Assembly: GCA_964431205.1 (NCBI GenBank)
Contig: CAYSIX010000035.1
Location: forward strand, 1-23,322
DNA from: CAYSIX01 sp964431205
GTDB lineage: Bacteria > Planctomycetota > Phycisphaerae > Phycisphaerales > Phycisphaeraceae
DNA: 23,322 nt
Direction: 5' to 3'
Shown: positions 7,405-13,574 of the stretch, piece after piece
Position numbering within the stretch: position 1 is the first letter of the stretch
Layout of the letters: every line of letters begins with the position of its first letter
The notes under the pieces: generated by a model
The model's database searches: none
What the model was told of the DNA's origin: nothing
What the model saw: the letters and a program-made list of their open reading frames with translations, nothing else
Translations under genes and position numbers: made by a program

Positions 7405-7515
7405 CTTCTGGCGATCGGTCCGGCGAGCGTGCCCCTTGACGCAAAACCCCGCCGCCCCGACCGGCTCGGAGGGGGGGGCCGGCCGGCCGGGTACGGCTGG
7501 GGCTCGCGTGACGCA
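7405..7515 (-). other. Intergenic gap with GC-rich structured DNA
   Basis: 111 bases between two minus-strand genes. They contain a run of eight G (7471-7478) followed by a GGCC-rich stretch. On the minus strand, C-rich and G-rich tracts that can pair end in GGGGTTTTGCG (about 7439-7450), a weak terminator-like arrangement. No clear promoter is seen. Confidence 0.3.
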
Positions 7516-7977
7516 TCAACCGTCGGCGGACTCCGGCCTTGGCGGCGGGGTCGGGTCCGGGATCGGCCGGGGCATGAGGCCCTCGGAGCTCGGCCGCTCT
7601 GCCGCCGTCGGAGCTGGCACGCCTTGGGGCTCCGGTCGTGCGCGGTCCCGAAGGGCCGCCAGGGCTTGGGGCGGCGTCATGTTCCACAGCAAGAAGCGCT
7701 GGCCGCGCAGGCGGTCGGACTCGCCCGAGCGGTCCATTGGCGGCCTCGCCGGCACGGGCCCGAGCCAGGCTTCGAGGACCTCACCGACCGTCCGGCCGTC
7801 GAGGCACTTGCTCACGCGCGCCTCGCGGTGCAGGTGCTTGCCGTCGTACATCGAGACGGTGACGATGAGCAGGGCCGGGTCATACGCGGCGACGGCGGCC
7901 GTGGCCTTGCGCACGTCCGGCCGCAGGTTCATGGCTTTGGCCAGAACCGACGCGAGCTGGTCGGGTGTGATGTTCAT
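7516..7977 (-). CDS. Unknown protein with proline-rich tail
   Basis: A 153-residue protein I do not recognise. Residues 1-75 look folded, with a helical start (MNITPDQLASVLAKAMNL) and strands (PALLIVTVSMYDGKHLHRE). Residues about 115-153 are disordered, rich in Pro, Arg and Glu. Its ATG overlaps the stop of the preceding gene as ATGA, with GAAGGGAC as ribosome binding site, so it is translationally coupled to the run of small genes that begins at 9193. It does not look secreted or membrane-bound. The position between terminase and scaffold genes is a common place for accessory or host-takeover genes. Confidence 0.6.
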   Translation of the reverse strand: MNITPDQLASVLAKAMNLRPDVRKATAAVAAYDPALLIVTVSMYDGKHLHREARVSKCLDGRTVGEVLEAWLGPVPARPPMDRSGESDRLRGQRFLLWNMTPPQALAALRDRARPEPQGVPAPTAAERPSSEGLMPRPIPDPTPPPRPESADG

Positions 7978-8333
7978 GGCGTCCCTTCGGAAACCTGCGC
8001 TCCGGTCTGGGCTGAGCCGGGAGGGTCGCCCTCCGGGTCGGCTCCGAGCGGTATCGGCCGGCCGTGGCGTTCACCCGTGAGCTGATCCGCGTGTCGCGTC
8101 ACCTCGACCGCGAACGCCTGAACCGCCACGTCGGCGCCCTGGGTGACGTGGTGCAGCACGACCTTCGGAATCGGGATTGCCCGGCTGCGACCGTCGTGCA
8201 GCACCCAATCCTCGACCCGCTTCGGCGAACGGTAGATCGTCGCGTGGTGCCATCCCGGCAGGCCCCGGACGAACCGCAGCATCCGGTGCGCCGCCGGCGT
8301 GTCAGCCTGTTCAACCTTGCTCATCGCGCCCAT
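7974..8333 (-). CDS. Unknown small protein
   Basis: A 119-residue protein without a family I can name. The folded part is probably residues 15-90, with mixed strands and helices (HRMLRFVRGLPGWHHATIYR, RAIPIPKVVLHHVTQGADVA). The last 30 residues are disordered. The ATG at 8333 is chosen because GGGAG lies 7 nt upstream. The frame is open further upstream, but the extension is Arg/Cys-rich and overlaps the preceding gene. It overlaps that gene by 23 nt and the next gene by 4 nt (ATGA), so the three are probably translated in concert. Confidence 0.55.
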   Translation of the reverse strand: MGAMSKVEQADTPAAHRMLRFVRGLPGWHHATIYRSPKRVEDWVLHDGRSRAIPIPKVVLHHVTQGADVAVQAFAVEVTRHADQLTGERHGRPIPLGADPEGDPPGSAQTGAQVSEGTP

Positions 8334-8634
8334 CGTCAGTCTCCCGCTCCCGCCACACCAACCTCTCATGCAGAACCTTCCGGGCTCCGGGGGTGCGGCT
8401 GATCGTGGCCCGGTGCAGGATCTCCTGCATGATTCCCAGTCTGCCCGTCCGTTGCTCAAGGTCCCTCACGTTGGCCTCGAAAGTCACAAGAACCGATGCC
8501 ATTGCGCTGATCCAGTCGTCCAGGTCCACGCCACCTTCGGCCTGAGAGTTCACCTGCCAGCCGCTGTCACGCTTGCGTGCCTCGAAGCGAACGACGGGGC
8601 CGTTCTGGTCGTTTTTCGGGTCCCGCGTGCTCAT
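8311..8634 (-). CDS. Unknown small acidic/helical protein
   Basis: A 107-residue protein. The N-terminal part has short strands (VVRFEARKRDSGWQVN). Residues about 36-70 form a long helix (DLDDWISAMASVLVTFEANVRDLEQRTG), and the C-terminus is strongly charged (HERLVWRERETDDGRDEQG). No family is recognised. The ATG at 8634 has GGAAGG about 10 nt upstream, and the gene starts 23 nt after the Acb2-like gene ends. It overlaps the next start, which supports an operon. The function is unknown. Its neighbours suggest an accessory rather than structural role. Confidence 0.58.
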   Translation of the reverse strand: MSTRDPKNDQNGPVVRFEARKRDSGWQVNSQAEGGVDLDDWISAMASVLVTFEANVRDLEQRTGRLGIMQEILHRATISRTPGARKVLHERLVWRERETDDGRDEQG

Positions 8635-8657
8635 GTTCCCCCACCCTTCCTCGACGG

Positions 8658-8954
8658 TCAGACCGGGCAGACGATCGACTGAATCGCCGTCATGGCCGCC
8701 TCACGGACCTTGCGGATGGCGGCGCTCTGATCCGCCCCGTTGCGGGTCTCGTTCTTGATGACCTGCGCGCACGCCCCGCACGCCGCCCGTATGCGCTGGA
8801 TTCGCTCCAGCGCCTCATCGTCCGGCTTCTGGTAGCTGAACCAGATCGCGAGCTGGCGGTCGGTCACGCGGATCGTGTCCAGCACCGCCGTCCTGATCTG
8901 CTCGTCTGTTTCCGGTTCGGTCTTACTCGTCGTCGGCTTGGTCGGCTTGGTCAT
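8658..8954 (-). CDS. Acb2/Tad1-hairpin-like protein, candidate anti-CBASS sponge
   Basis: A 98-residue helical protein. The first ~18 residues are disordered (Thr/Lys/Pro/Glu-rich). Residues about 20-95 form a helical hairpin. The C-terminal helix ADQSAAIRKVREAAMTAI (about 74-91) strongly resembles the conserved ending of phage Acb2-type proteins (usually an x-S-x-A-x-x-K-x-x-E-A-x-M-x-A pattern). The preceding ALERIQRIRAACGACAQVIK matches the helix before it. Acb2 proteins bind cyclic di- and trinucleotides and so silence CBASS immunity. That is knowledge of the family; here function is inferred from similarity by eye. The ATG at 8954 overlaps the zinc-ribbon stop (ATGA) and has a GGAGG site 7 nt upstream. 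A second Acb2-independent role of this fold cannot be excluded. Confidence 0.6.
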   Translation of the reverse strand: MTKPTKPTTSKTEPETDEQIRTAVLDTIRVTDRQLAIWFSYQKPDDEALERIQRIRAACGACAQVIKNETRNGADQSAAIRKVREAAMTAIQSIVCPV

Positions 8955-9193
8955 GCAATCCTCCGAAGGTGGCGAAAGCCCGCCCGACGGGCGGCCTCCT
9001 TGATCCGGTCGATCGCCGCGCCGGCGTCCCGGATCGCGTCCATCACGTCCGCTGCGCTCTCGTGGATCGTGGTTTCGATCGTGGACCAGCGATACCGGCA
9101 CACGCGACACTGCCGGCGTCGGCGCACGCCGCCGGGCGCCGCGCGGCTGTCCAGGACCCGAACCCGATCGCTCTGACACTCAGGGCAGCGCAT
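8951..9193 (-). CDS. NrdR-like zinc-ribbon protein lacking the ATP-cone
   Basis: An 80-residue protein whose N-terminal half is a textbook NrdR zinc ribbon: MRCPEC at the start, VLDSR at 13-17, an RRRR-QC-RVC core (Cys3, Cys6, Cys29, Cys32) and WSTIE at about 36-40, equivalent to RFTT-E in NrdR. NrdR is the bacterial repressor of ribonucleotide reductase genes. Full-length NrdR (about 150 residues) carries an ATP-cone after the ribbon to sense ATP/dATP. Here the ATP-cone is missing and residues 41-80 are an Ala/Arg-rich helix. A DNA-binding regulator is therefore likely, but without the nucleotide sensing of NrdR. It begins 53 bases after the terminase gene ends. A perfect dyad and a promoter-like sequence lie just upstream. 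No SD is seen before the ATG. Confidence 0.75.
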   Translation of the reverse strand: MRCPECQSDRVRVLDSRAAPGGVRRRRQCRVCRYRWSTIETTIHESAADVMDAIRDAGAAIDRIKEAARRAGFRHLRRIA

Positions 9194-9199
9194 GGCGGG

Positions 9200-9228
9200 A
9201 TCATGGCGAATACTGACAACCTTGTCAA
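9200..9228 (-). promoter_or_regulatory. Sigma70-like promoter candidate before the zinc-ribbon gene
   Basis: TTGACA (minus strand, 9228-9223), a perfect -35 hexamer, is followed after 17 nt by CATGAT (9205-9200), which matches the -10 consensus at four of six positions. A start of transcription about 7 nt downstream would fall at about 9193, the first base of the zinc-ribbon ATG. That gene has no SD, so the message could be leaderless. The promoter would drive the small-gene block 9193-7516. Confidence 0.45.
9214..9227. promoter_or_regulatory. Operator-like palindrome over the -35 box
   Basis: TGACAA (9214-9219), CC, TTGTCA (9222-9227): a perfect dyad with 6-bp arms that overlaps the -35 hexamer of the promoter candidate. 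The first gene downstream encodes a probable DNA-binding zinc-ribbon protein, so autoregulation is a natural guess. The dyad does not look like a known NrdR box. Confidence 0.5.
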
Positions 9229-9246
9229 CATTGCACGCCCCGCCGC

Positions 9247-11004
9247 TCACCTCTGGATCGCGTAGGGGTCGATCTTGGCCGGCTTGGGCCGCAGGGTTTC
9301 TTCCAGGCCCATCACGTCGCCGAACGTGCCGGGCCGGTAGGCCCGCTTCGGCCGCACGAACCGCACGGCCTCGCGGGCCCCGTGAAGCATGTAGGCGGCG
9401 GCCATGACCAGGTCGTCGTGCTCGCCGGCCGGCGCCCCGGTGATCAGGTCGCTCGAACGCTCCACGTCGTCCATCAGGTCGGTCTGACGCCGCGGCTTGA
9501 ACTGGTAGCGCTTGTGCTCGCCGATGGCGTCGCGACTGACAAGCCGCACGTCTTGCCTTTGGATCGCCAGGCGGTGGTTCGGGATGATCGTGTCGCCGGC
9601 GGCGCGGTGGTGCCCGAGCAGGTCGCTCATGCGCCGAGCCCGGGACCCTTCGGCGTGCTGGTGGTACAGATACGTGTAGCCCATCTCGTCGTAGAGCCGG
9701 CGCAGACACGGCAGCCCGAACTGCCGCTCGCCGACGATGAACGCCTCGAAGTACCAGACGCCCAGGCAGAACAGCACCTCGGCGAAGAAGATGTCGCCCC
9801 AGTGCCCCCGCGCCTCGGCGACCTGCCGCACCTGGCCGTCCGCTGTCTTGAGCCCGACCATCGCCGTGTCGTAGTCCTTGCCCACCAGGCCCGCCGCGAA
9901 GTCGGCGCCGATGACGTAGTTGCCGGCTTCGTCCGGGTCCGGCTGGTCCCAGATGGTGATCCGACCGCCCTCGACCGGCAGGCCCGAGCGCCACTCGAAG
10001 AACTGGCGGTCCGTCACCCGCCAAAACCGGTGCGCATGCGAATCGGGGTCGCCCGGCGGGCGGATCTTCTGCCACAACTCGGGCCGCTCGTCGGGCAGGA
10101 ACACGAACGCGCCGGACTCACCGTCGCTCGCCGCGGCTTCCATCGCCTGCAGCGGTTCGATCGCGAACACCGCCTCGCCCACAAAGTCGGCGTAGCCGCC
10201 GTGGCGCCGGACCATCCGCTCCTTCTCCGACGCCACCGTGATCGAGTCGTAGTGCGCGGCGTCGGCCTCGGTCATCGACGGGTTGTCGTGAATACCGCCA
10301 ACGTTCCAGATAAACGTGGTCGGGTGCGGCTGCCGGCGGATCGCCTCATCGTTGGTCAGCCCCAGCGAGCGGCAGTGTTCTTCCCACGGTTGAATGACGC
10401 TGGTCACGAACCACGTGATGCCCTGGGTCATCGTCGCGGCGACCATGTAGCGGGTTTTCTTCTTGCCGCGGCGGCGGTAGAGCATTTCCGTCCAGAACTT
10501 GCGGTCGGGATGCTCATCGAAGTACACCGCGTCGAGCTCGATGCCCTGGATCGCCGCCCAGTCCGAGTCGCTGGAAAGGATGAACAGCCGCGAGCCGTTC
10601 GGCCACTCGTAGTAGTGCTGGTTCGATCGCCACTTGTACGGCCGGCTCAGCAGCGCCTCCACGTCCGGCTGCATGATCTCCCACTGCTGATACTTCTGGC
10701 AGAACCAGACGGCCGTGGTGGGCCGGTCCTCGCCATCGGCGTCGGGCATGACCTGGGGCTTGAACGGGTCGTCCCGCTGCATGAGCAGGTCCACGTCCAG
10801 CGCCATGCACGTCGTCTTGCCCCAGCCGTTGCCTGGGATCAGGATGCGGTAGGTGTGCGGGCTGCACAGGGCCTGCACCTGTCCGCGGTCGTGCGGATCG
10901 ACGAACCAGCCCGGCCGCAGGCGGCGCAGCTCCCCGACCTGCCGCTCGACGGAAAACAGGCGGGCCAGCTCGGCCCGCTCGGCGGCGTTCAGGGTCGTGG
11001 CCAT
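9247..11004 (-). CDS. Terminase large subunit
   Basis: A 585-residue DNA-packaging motor. The ATPase has a Walker A motif PGNGWGKTT (about residues 57-65) and a Walker B motif ELDAVYFDEHP (about 156-166), with the acidic pair DE. The following AATMTQGITWF fits the coupling motif region. The C-terminal RNase H-like nuclease starts at VIGADFAAG (Asp368) with Asp378/Asp380 shortly after, and ends with GEHDDLVMAAAY, which supplies the last catalytic acid. The enzyme cuts concatemeric DNA and pumps it through the portal. The ATG at 11004 lies 7 bp after the previous stop. Longer in-frame starts would overlap that gene. No small terminase subunit is recognised next to it, which is unusual, and the portal gene is almost 7 kb upstream in transcription order. 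Confidence 0.93.
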   Translation of the reverse strand: MATTLNAAERAELARLFSVERQVGELRRLRPGWFVDPHDRGQVQALCSPHTYRILIPGNGWGKTTCMALDVDLLMQRDDPFKPQVMPDADGEDRPTTAVWFCQKYQQWEIMQPDVEALLSRPYKWRSNQHYYEWPNGSRLFILSSDSDWAAIQGIELDAVYFDEHPDRKFWTEMLYRRRGKKKTRYMVAATMTQGITWFVTSVIQPWEEHCRSLGLTNDEAIRRQPHPTTFIWNVGGIHDNPSMTEADAAHYDSITVASEKERMVRRHGGYADFVGEAVFAIEPLQAMEAAASDGESGAFVFLPDERPELWQKIRPPGDPDSHAHRFWRVTDRQFFEWRSGLPVEGGRITIWDQPDPDEAGNYVIGADFAAGLVGKDYDTAMVGLKTADGQVRQVAEARGHWGDIFFAEVLFCLGVWYFEAFIVGERQFGLPCLRRLYDEMGYTYLYHQHAEGSRARRMSDLLGHHRAAGDTIIPNHRLAIQRQDVRLVSRDAIGEHKRYQFKPRRQTDLMDDVERSSDLITGAPAGEHDDLVMAAAYMLHGAREAVRFVRPKRAYRPGTFGDVMGLEETLRPKPAKIDPYAIQR

Positions 11005-11011
11005 GGCCCGA

Positions 11012-11860
11012 TCAGCTCTTGGCAATCGTCTTGCGCAGCAGCGCGTTGACCTCGAAGTCGGCCACGCCGGCGGGGGCGACGCCATAGAGCGTGTGGCCGT
11101 CCTCCAGCTCGACCGGCTCGGTGAACACCGGGGCGTTGCCGCCGTTGGTGCCGTAGGTGCCGCGGATCAGCCGCTTGCCCGCGAAAGCCGTCGGCTGCGG
11201 GATGATAAACCCGTCGTCCGTGCCGTCGGCCACGCTCGAGACGCTGATCGTCGTCTGATCGGCCGAGGCGTCGTAGTTCGTGGCGGTCACCGTGTAGTTG
11301 TTGCCGCTGTTGTCGTTGCCCGTCGAGCCATCCACCTTGAACAGCCGGCCCACAGGGAACACCGACCGCACATCCCCGGCGATGGTGAACGTGTTGCCCG
11401 AAGCGTCGGCGGCGGCGACGGGGTAGTAGGTGGTGGCCAGGTTGCCGTCGGCGGTGCCGTTGGCGACAGACGCCACGCCGATCGTGGTGCGGTTGTTCGT
11501 CGAGTCGTAGGCCAGGCTCGTGATGGTGTACTCGCCGTCGTTGCCGGTGGAGCCATGGACGTAGAACTTGTCTCCGACCTCCAGGACGGCCGTCCAGTCG
11601 CCCGCGATCGCGAGGGTGTCGTCGGCCGTGCTGGCGGCCAGGATCGCCTCAGAGAGGCCGTCCAGGTCGCTGAACAGGTAGCTGTCGCCGCCGGCGGCCG
11701 TCACCAGGTTCAGGTGCAGTATGGCCAGTCGTTCGTCGGAGCCGACGGGCCGGCCGTTGCCGTCGCGGGTGTAGAGCGGGACCTCGAGCCCGCCGCTGGC
11801 GTCGGTGCCCTCGTGCAGGTCCCCGTGGACCGGCAGGCCGATGTTGATGAGCTGCTCCAT
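11012..11860 (-). CDS. Virion protein with two tandem beta-rich repeats
   Basis: A 282-residue protein directly upstream of the terminase gene. Two copies of a ~60-residue unit lie at about residues 80-140 and 155-217. Each runs through an IAGD segment, an F-x-V-x-GSTGND motif, a Y-T-[IV]-T segment, a D-x-[ST]-x-[ND]-x-TTI-x-V-[AS]-SV segment and [AN]GT-x-DG. The N-terminus (INIGLPVHGDLHEGTD) and C-terminus (ADFEVNALLRKTIAKS) are unrelated to the repeats. The repeats look like beta-sandwich or Ig-like modules, as found in head or tail surface proteins. I do not recognise a named family. The ATG has an AAGGAG site 7 nt upstream. A structural role is likely from composition and neighbours, but has not been shown. 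Confidence 0.62.
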   Translation of the reverse strand: MEQLINIGLPVHGDLHEGTDASGGLEVPLYTRDGNGRPVGSDERLAILHLNLVTAAGGDSYLFSDLDGLSEAILAASTADDTLAIAGDWTAVLEVGDKFYVHGSTGNDGEYTITSLAYDSTNNRTTIGVASVANGTADGNLATTYYPVAAADASGNTFTIAGDVRSVFPVGRLFKVDGSTGNDNSGNNYTVTATNYDASADQTTISVSSVADGTDDGFIIPQPTAFAGKRLIRGTYGTNGGNAPVFTEPVELEDGHTLYGVAPAGVADFEVNALLRKTIAKS

Positions 11861-11883
11861 CTTGGCACTCCTTGCAAGATTGC

Positions 11884-12651
11884 TCAGGTTGTGATGTCGG
11901 ACGCATTGAAGATATCGGCCAACTCCTGATTGGTCAGGGCCGCGGACCAGAACCCCATGAGCTGGACGCGACCGTCTGCGGCCTCGGTGATCTCGTTCCG
12001 GTTGCCCATCGTCACCCGTCCGTTGCTCTGGCTGTTGCCGGCCACGGCCGATGAAGTCAGGGTAAGAACCGGGCCCTCATTGATCCGGGCGTCGAGGACG
12101 TTGCCCGCGCGGCGGATGTAAAACATGTTCCAGTCGTCGCGGACCATCCCGCTGGCGTTGGCGAAGTAATCCGTACCGCCCATACGCACGAAAATCTGGG
12201 CTTCGTCATTGGCCATGCCGGCCCCGTCCCAGCGAGCCATCGTGAGGTTGGTCCCGGTCGTAGCACTGGGAGACCGGTAGTCGAAGAACCACTTGATCGA
12301 GGGCACCTGCACCGAGGGGCGCGCGAAGAAGGCGATCGTCCAGTTGCCCGAGAAGAAGTTGCCCCAGTAGGCCTGGTCGGAGGCGTGCCGGATCGCGTCG
12401 TTGTCCGCGTGGTCGAACCGGATCGCGGTGAGCTCGGAGCCGGGCACGCCGGCGAGGCCATAGACCGGCGAGCCGTTGACCGTCTCAAGCTCTGGGGCCG
12501 CTCCCGAGAGGTCCTGGACAGCCCCTGAACTTTCGCCACCGCCGTACAGCGCGAGCAGCGAGGCGGATTGCGTGGCCAGCATGACGGATTCGACCGTTCC
12601 GCCGCTGTCGGCTCCCCCCAGGAGACGGCTGCCGATGATGCGTGTCAGCAC
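11884..12651 (-). CDS. LamG/concanavalin-like virion protein
   Basis: A 255-residue protein with a clear LamG (laminin G/concanavalin-like) signature in about residues 90-250: NWTIAFFARPS, DWNMFYIRRAGNVLDARIN, and the closing VQLMGFWSAALTNQELADIF, which is the typical last strand and helix of phage LamG domains. Such domains often sit on tail fibres, head decorations or other surface parts, and can bind glycans. The N-terminal 80 residues are of unknown fold. The start is a GTG at 12651 with GGAG 7 nt upstream. An out-of-frame reading across the leader is rejected. This is the first gene after the origin-like intergenic region, and its transcript would carry a hairpin 22 nt upstream of the start. 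Confidence 0.7.
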   Translation of the reverse strand: MLTRIIGSRLLGGADSGGTVESVMLATQSASLLALYGGGESSGAVQDLSGAAPELETVNGSPVYGLAGVPGSELTAIRFDHADNDAIRHASDQAYWGNFFSGNWTIAFFARPSVQVPSIKWFFDYRSPSATTGTNLTMARWDGAGMANDEAQIFVRMGGTDYFANASGMVRDDWNMFYIRRAGNVLDARINEGPVLTLTSSAVAGNSQSNGRVTMGNRNEITEAADGRVQLMGFWSAALTNQELADIFNASDITT

Positions 12652-12672
12652 GCCAGGGCTCCGCGGCGGGCG

Positions 12673-12694
12673 AGCCGCCGCGACCGCGGCGGCT
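12673..12694 (-). other. Leader hairpin before the LamG gene
   Basis: A perfect 9-bp stem, AGCCGCCGC (12673-12681) and GCGGCGGCT (12686-12694), with a 4-nt loop, 22 nt upstream of the GTG start at 12651. No T-run follows on the minus strand. The position in the 5' leader suggests an effect on mRNA stability or translation rather than termination. Confidence 0.45.
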
Positions 12695-12794
12695 TGGCCG
12701 CCGCTGGCAGACTACACAAGGTTGGCATGTCTGGCGAACCCTACGAGGTAGATAGTCTTTCATCTTCATCTTCTCCGCAGAGCGTCCGCCGCCG

Positions 12795-13034
12795 TGTGGA
12801 CAACCTGTCACCATCGCCCGTAGCGCATTGCCAACATTGACTATATTTTTTGTTCTTACAACATTGGTACTGTTGATAATCTGGCGTTTGTTGGCGCTTT
12901 CTGTCGGTGCCGACGGGGCCCGGGCCGGCTCGCCGTTGGGGTTGGCGTCGGCCTGTCGCCAGGCCGGCGGGTTATCGACACGAACCGTCAGGAACCGACA
13001 GGTTATCCACGCCGCTCGGGCGGGGTGTGGAAAG
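12795..13034. other. Putative replication origin with DnaA-box-like sites
   Basis: Five 9-mers close to the bacterial DnaA box (TTATNCACA) fall within 240 bases: TTGTCCACA (12795-12803, minus), TTATCAACA (12871-12879, minus), TTATCGACA (12972-12980, plus), TTATCCACG (13003-13011, plus) and CTTTCCACA (13026-13034, minus). The first four match at eight of nine positions, the last at seven. Between them lies the AT-rich stretch 12833-12880, a possible unwinding element. Two tandem 10-mers (GAACCGTCAG, GAACCGACAG; 12982-13001) separate the two plus-strand boxes. The right part lies inside the end of the winged-helix gene, much as the lambda origin lies inside gene O. Confidence 0.55.
12832..12866 (+). 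repeat. Two copies of CAACATTG in the AT-rich region
   Basis: CAACATTG occurs at 12832-12839 and again at 12859-12866, 27 bases apart. The same 8-mer is found at 9226-9233 (plus strand) beside the palindromic promoter, and at 17329-17336 (minus strand) upstream of a small membrane protein gene. For an AT-leaning 8-mer in GC-rich DNA this is more than expected. Confidence 0.45.
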
Positions 13035-13574
13035 ATCGACGGGCCGCCGCAGGACCTCGGCCAAGGCACGTTCCAGGTGGCACACGGGGTCGTCTGGCGG
13101 TTGGTAGTCGGATGCGAGCCGTCCCAACAGCGTCGCGGGGTCGCACGGGATGGCGTCGGGTTCTTCGCTGAGCCTGGCGTGGGCGGCGAGAATCGCCCGA
13201 GCGGCCCGGCGGCGGTCGCGGACGCCGAGCATCAGCCTGGCGGCCTCGCCCGCGTCACGGGCGGTAAAGGCCGGCTCGCCGCGGTGGCGGCGCATCCGCA
13301 GCGTGCCCCCCGAGGGCGCTGGCTCGGCCAGGTGGGTCACCACGAGCCGCTTCGGTTCGCGGCGGACGGCCCCCGCGGCTTCGGCGGCCGTGAGCATCGC
13401 CACGAAGTCGTCCGCCGGCACGTCGAGGCGCTTGGCCCACCGCTTGGGGTCGGTTGCTCGGGTGTGGCCCGGCGGCCTGCCGGTCTCGCGCACGTGTTCG
13501 ACCAGGCCGACCCAGGCCCAGCGCTGGGCCGGTGTCAGCTCGCGCAGCCAACGGTGGCGGTCAAGCGTCGTCAC
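12972..13574 (-). CDS. Winged-helix DNA-binding protein, possible replication initiator
   Basis: A 200-residue basic protein. The first ~80 residues (DRHRWLRELTPAQRWAWVGLVEHV, then WAKRLDVPADDFVAMLTAAEAAGAVRR) match the winged-helix layout at the start of phage replisome organisers and DnaD/RepO-like proteins. There, a helix-turn-helix over two or three helices is followed by a short wing (RLVVTHLAE). The middle is helical and Arg/Ala-rich, the C-terminus is low-complexity. I prefer the GTG at 13574 (GAGG 6 nt upstream) to a TTG at 13586. It overlaps the methyltransferase stop by 14 nt. Its 3' end carries two DnaA-box-like sequences, and the origin-like region follows directly. An initiator that binds its own gene is therefore plausible, but a transcription regulator remains possible. 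Confidence 0.55.
   Translation of the reverse strand: MTTLDRHRWLRELTPAQRWAWVGLVEHVRETGRPPGHTRATDPKRWAKRLDVPADDFVAMLTAAEAAGAVRREPKRLVVTHLAEPAPSGGTLRMRRHRGEPAFTARDAGEAARLMLGVRDRRRAARAILAAHARLSEEPDAIPCDPATLLGRLASDYQPPDDPVCHLERALAEVLRRPVDLSTPRPSGVDNLSVPDGSCR

Larger units (their letters stand above)
12652..12971. other. 320-bp intergenic region, partly AT-rich
   Basis: The longest gap in the window, between two minus-strand genes. The part next to the LamG gene (12652-12830) is GC-rich and holds a hairpin. From about 12833 to 12880 only 12 of 48 bases are G or C, in strong contrast to the rest of the genome, and the stretch includes a run of six T (12846-12851). DnaA-box-like 9-mers lie in and beside it. 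On the minus strand TATAGT (about 12845-12840) could be a -10 box, but no matching -35 is seen. Confidence 0.6.

Noticed and set aside
7471..7490. Run of eight G followed by GGCC repeats as a phase-variable tract
   Set aside because: It lies in a gap outside any supported gene, so length changes would not switch a reading frame. Chance in GC-rich DNA is enough.
9382..11049. Plus-strand frame opposite the terminase gene
   Set aside because: The terminase reading has Walker and nuclease motifs; this frame has none and is a shadow.
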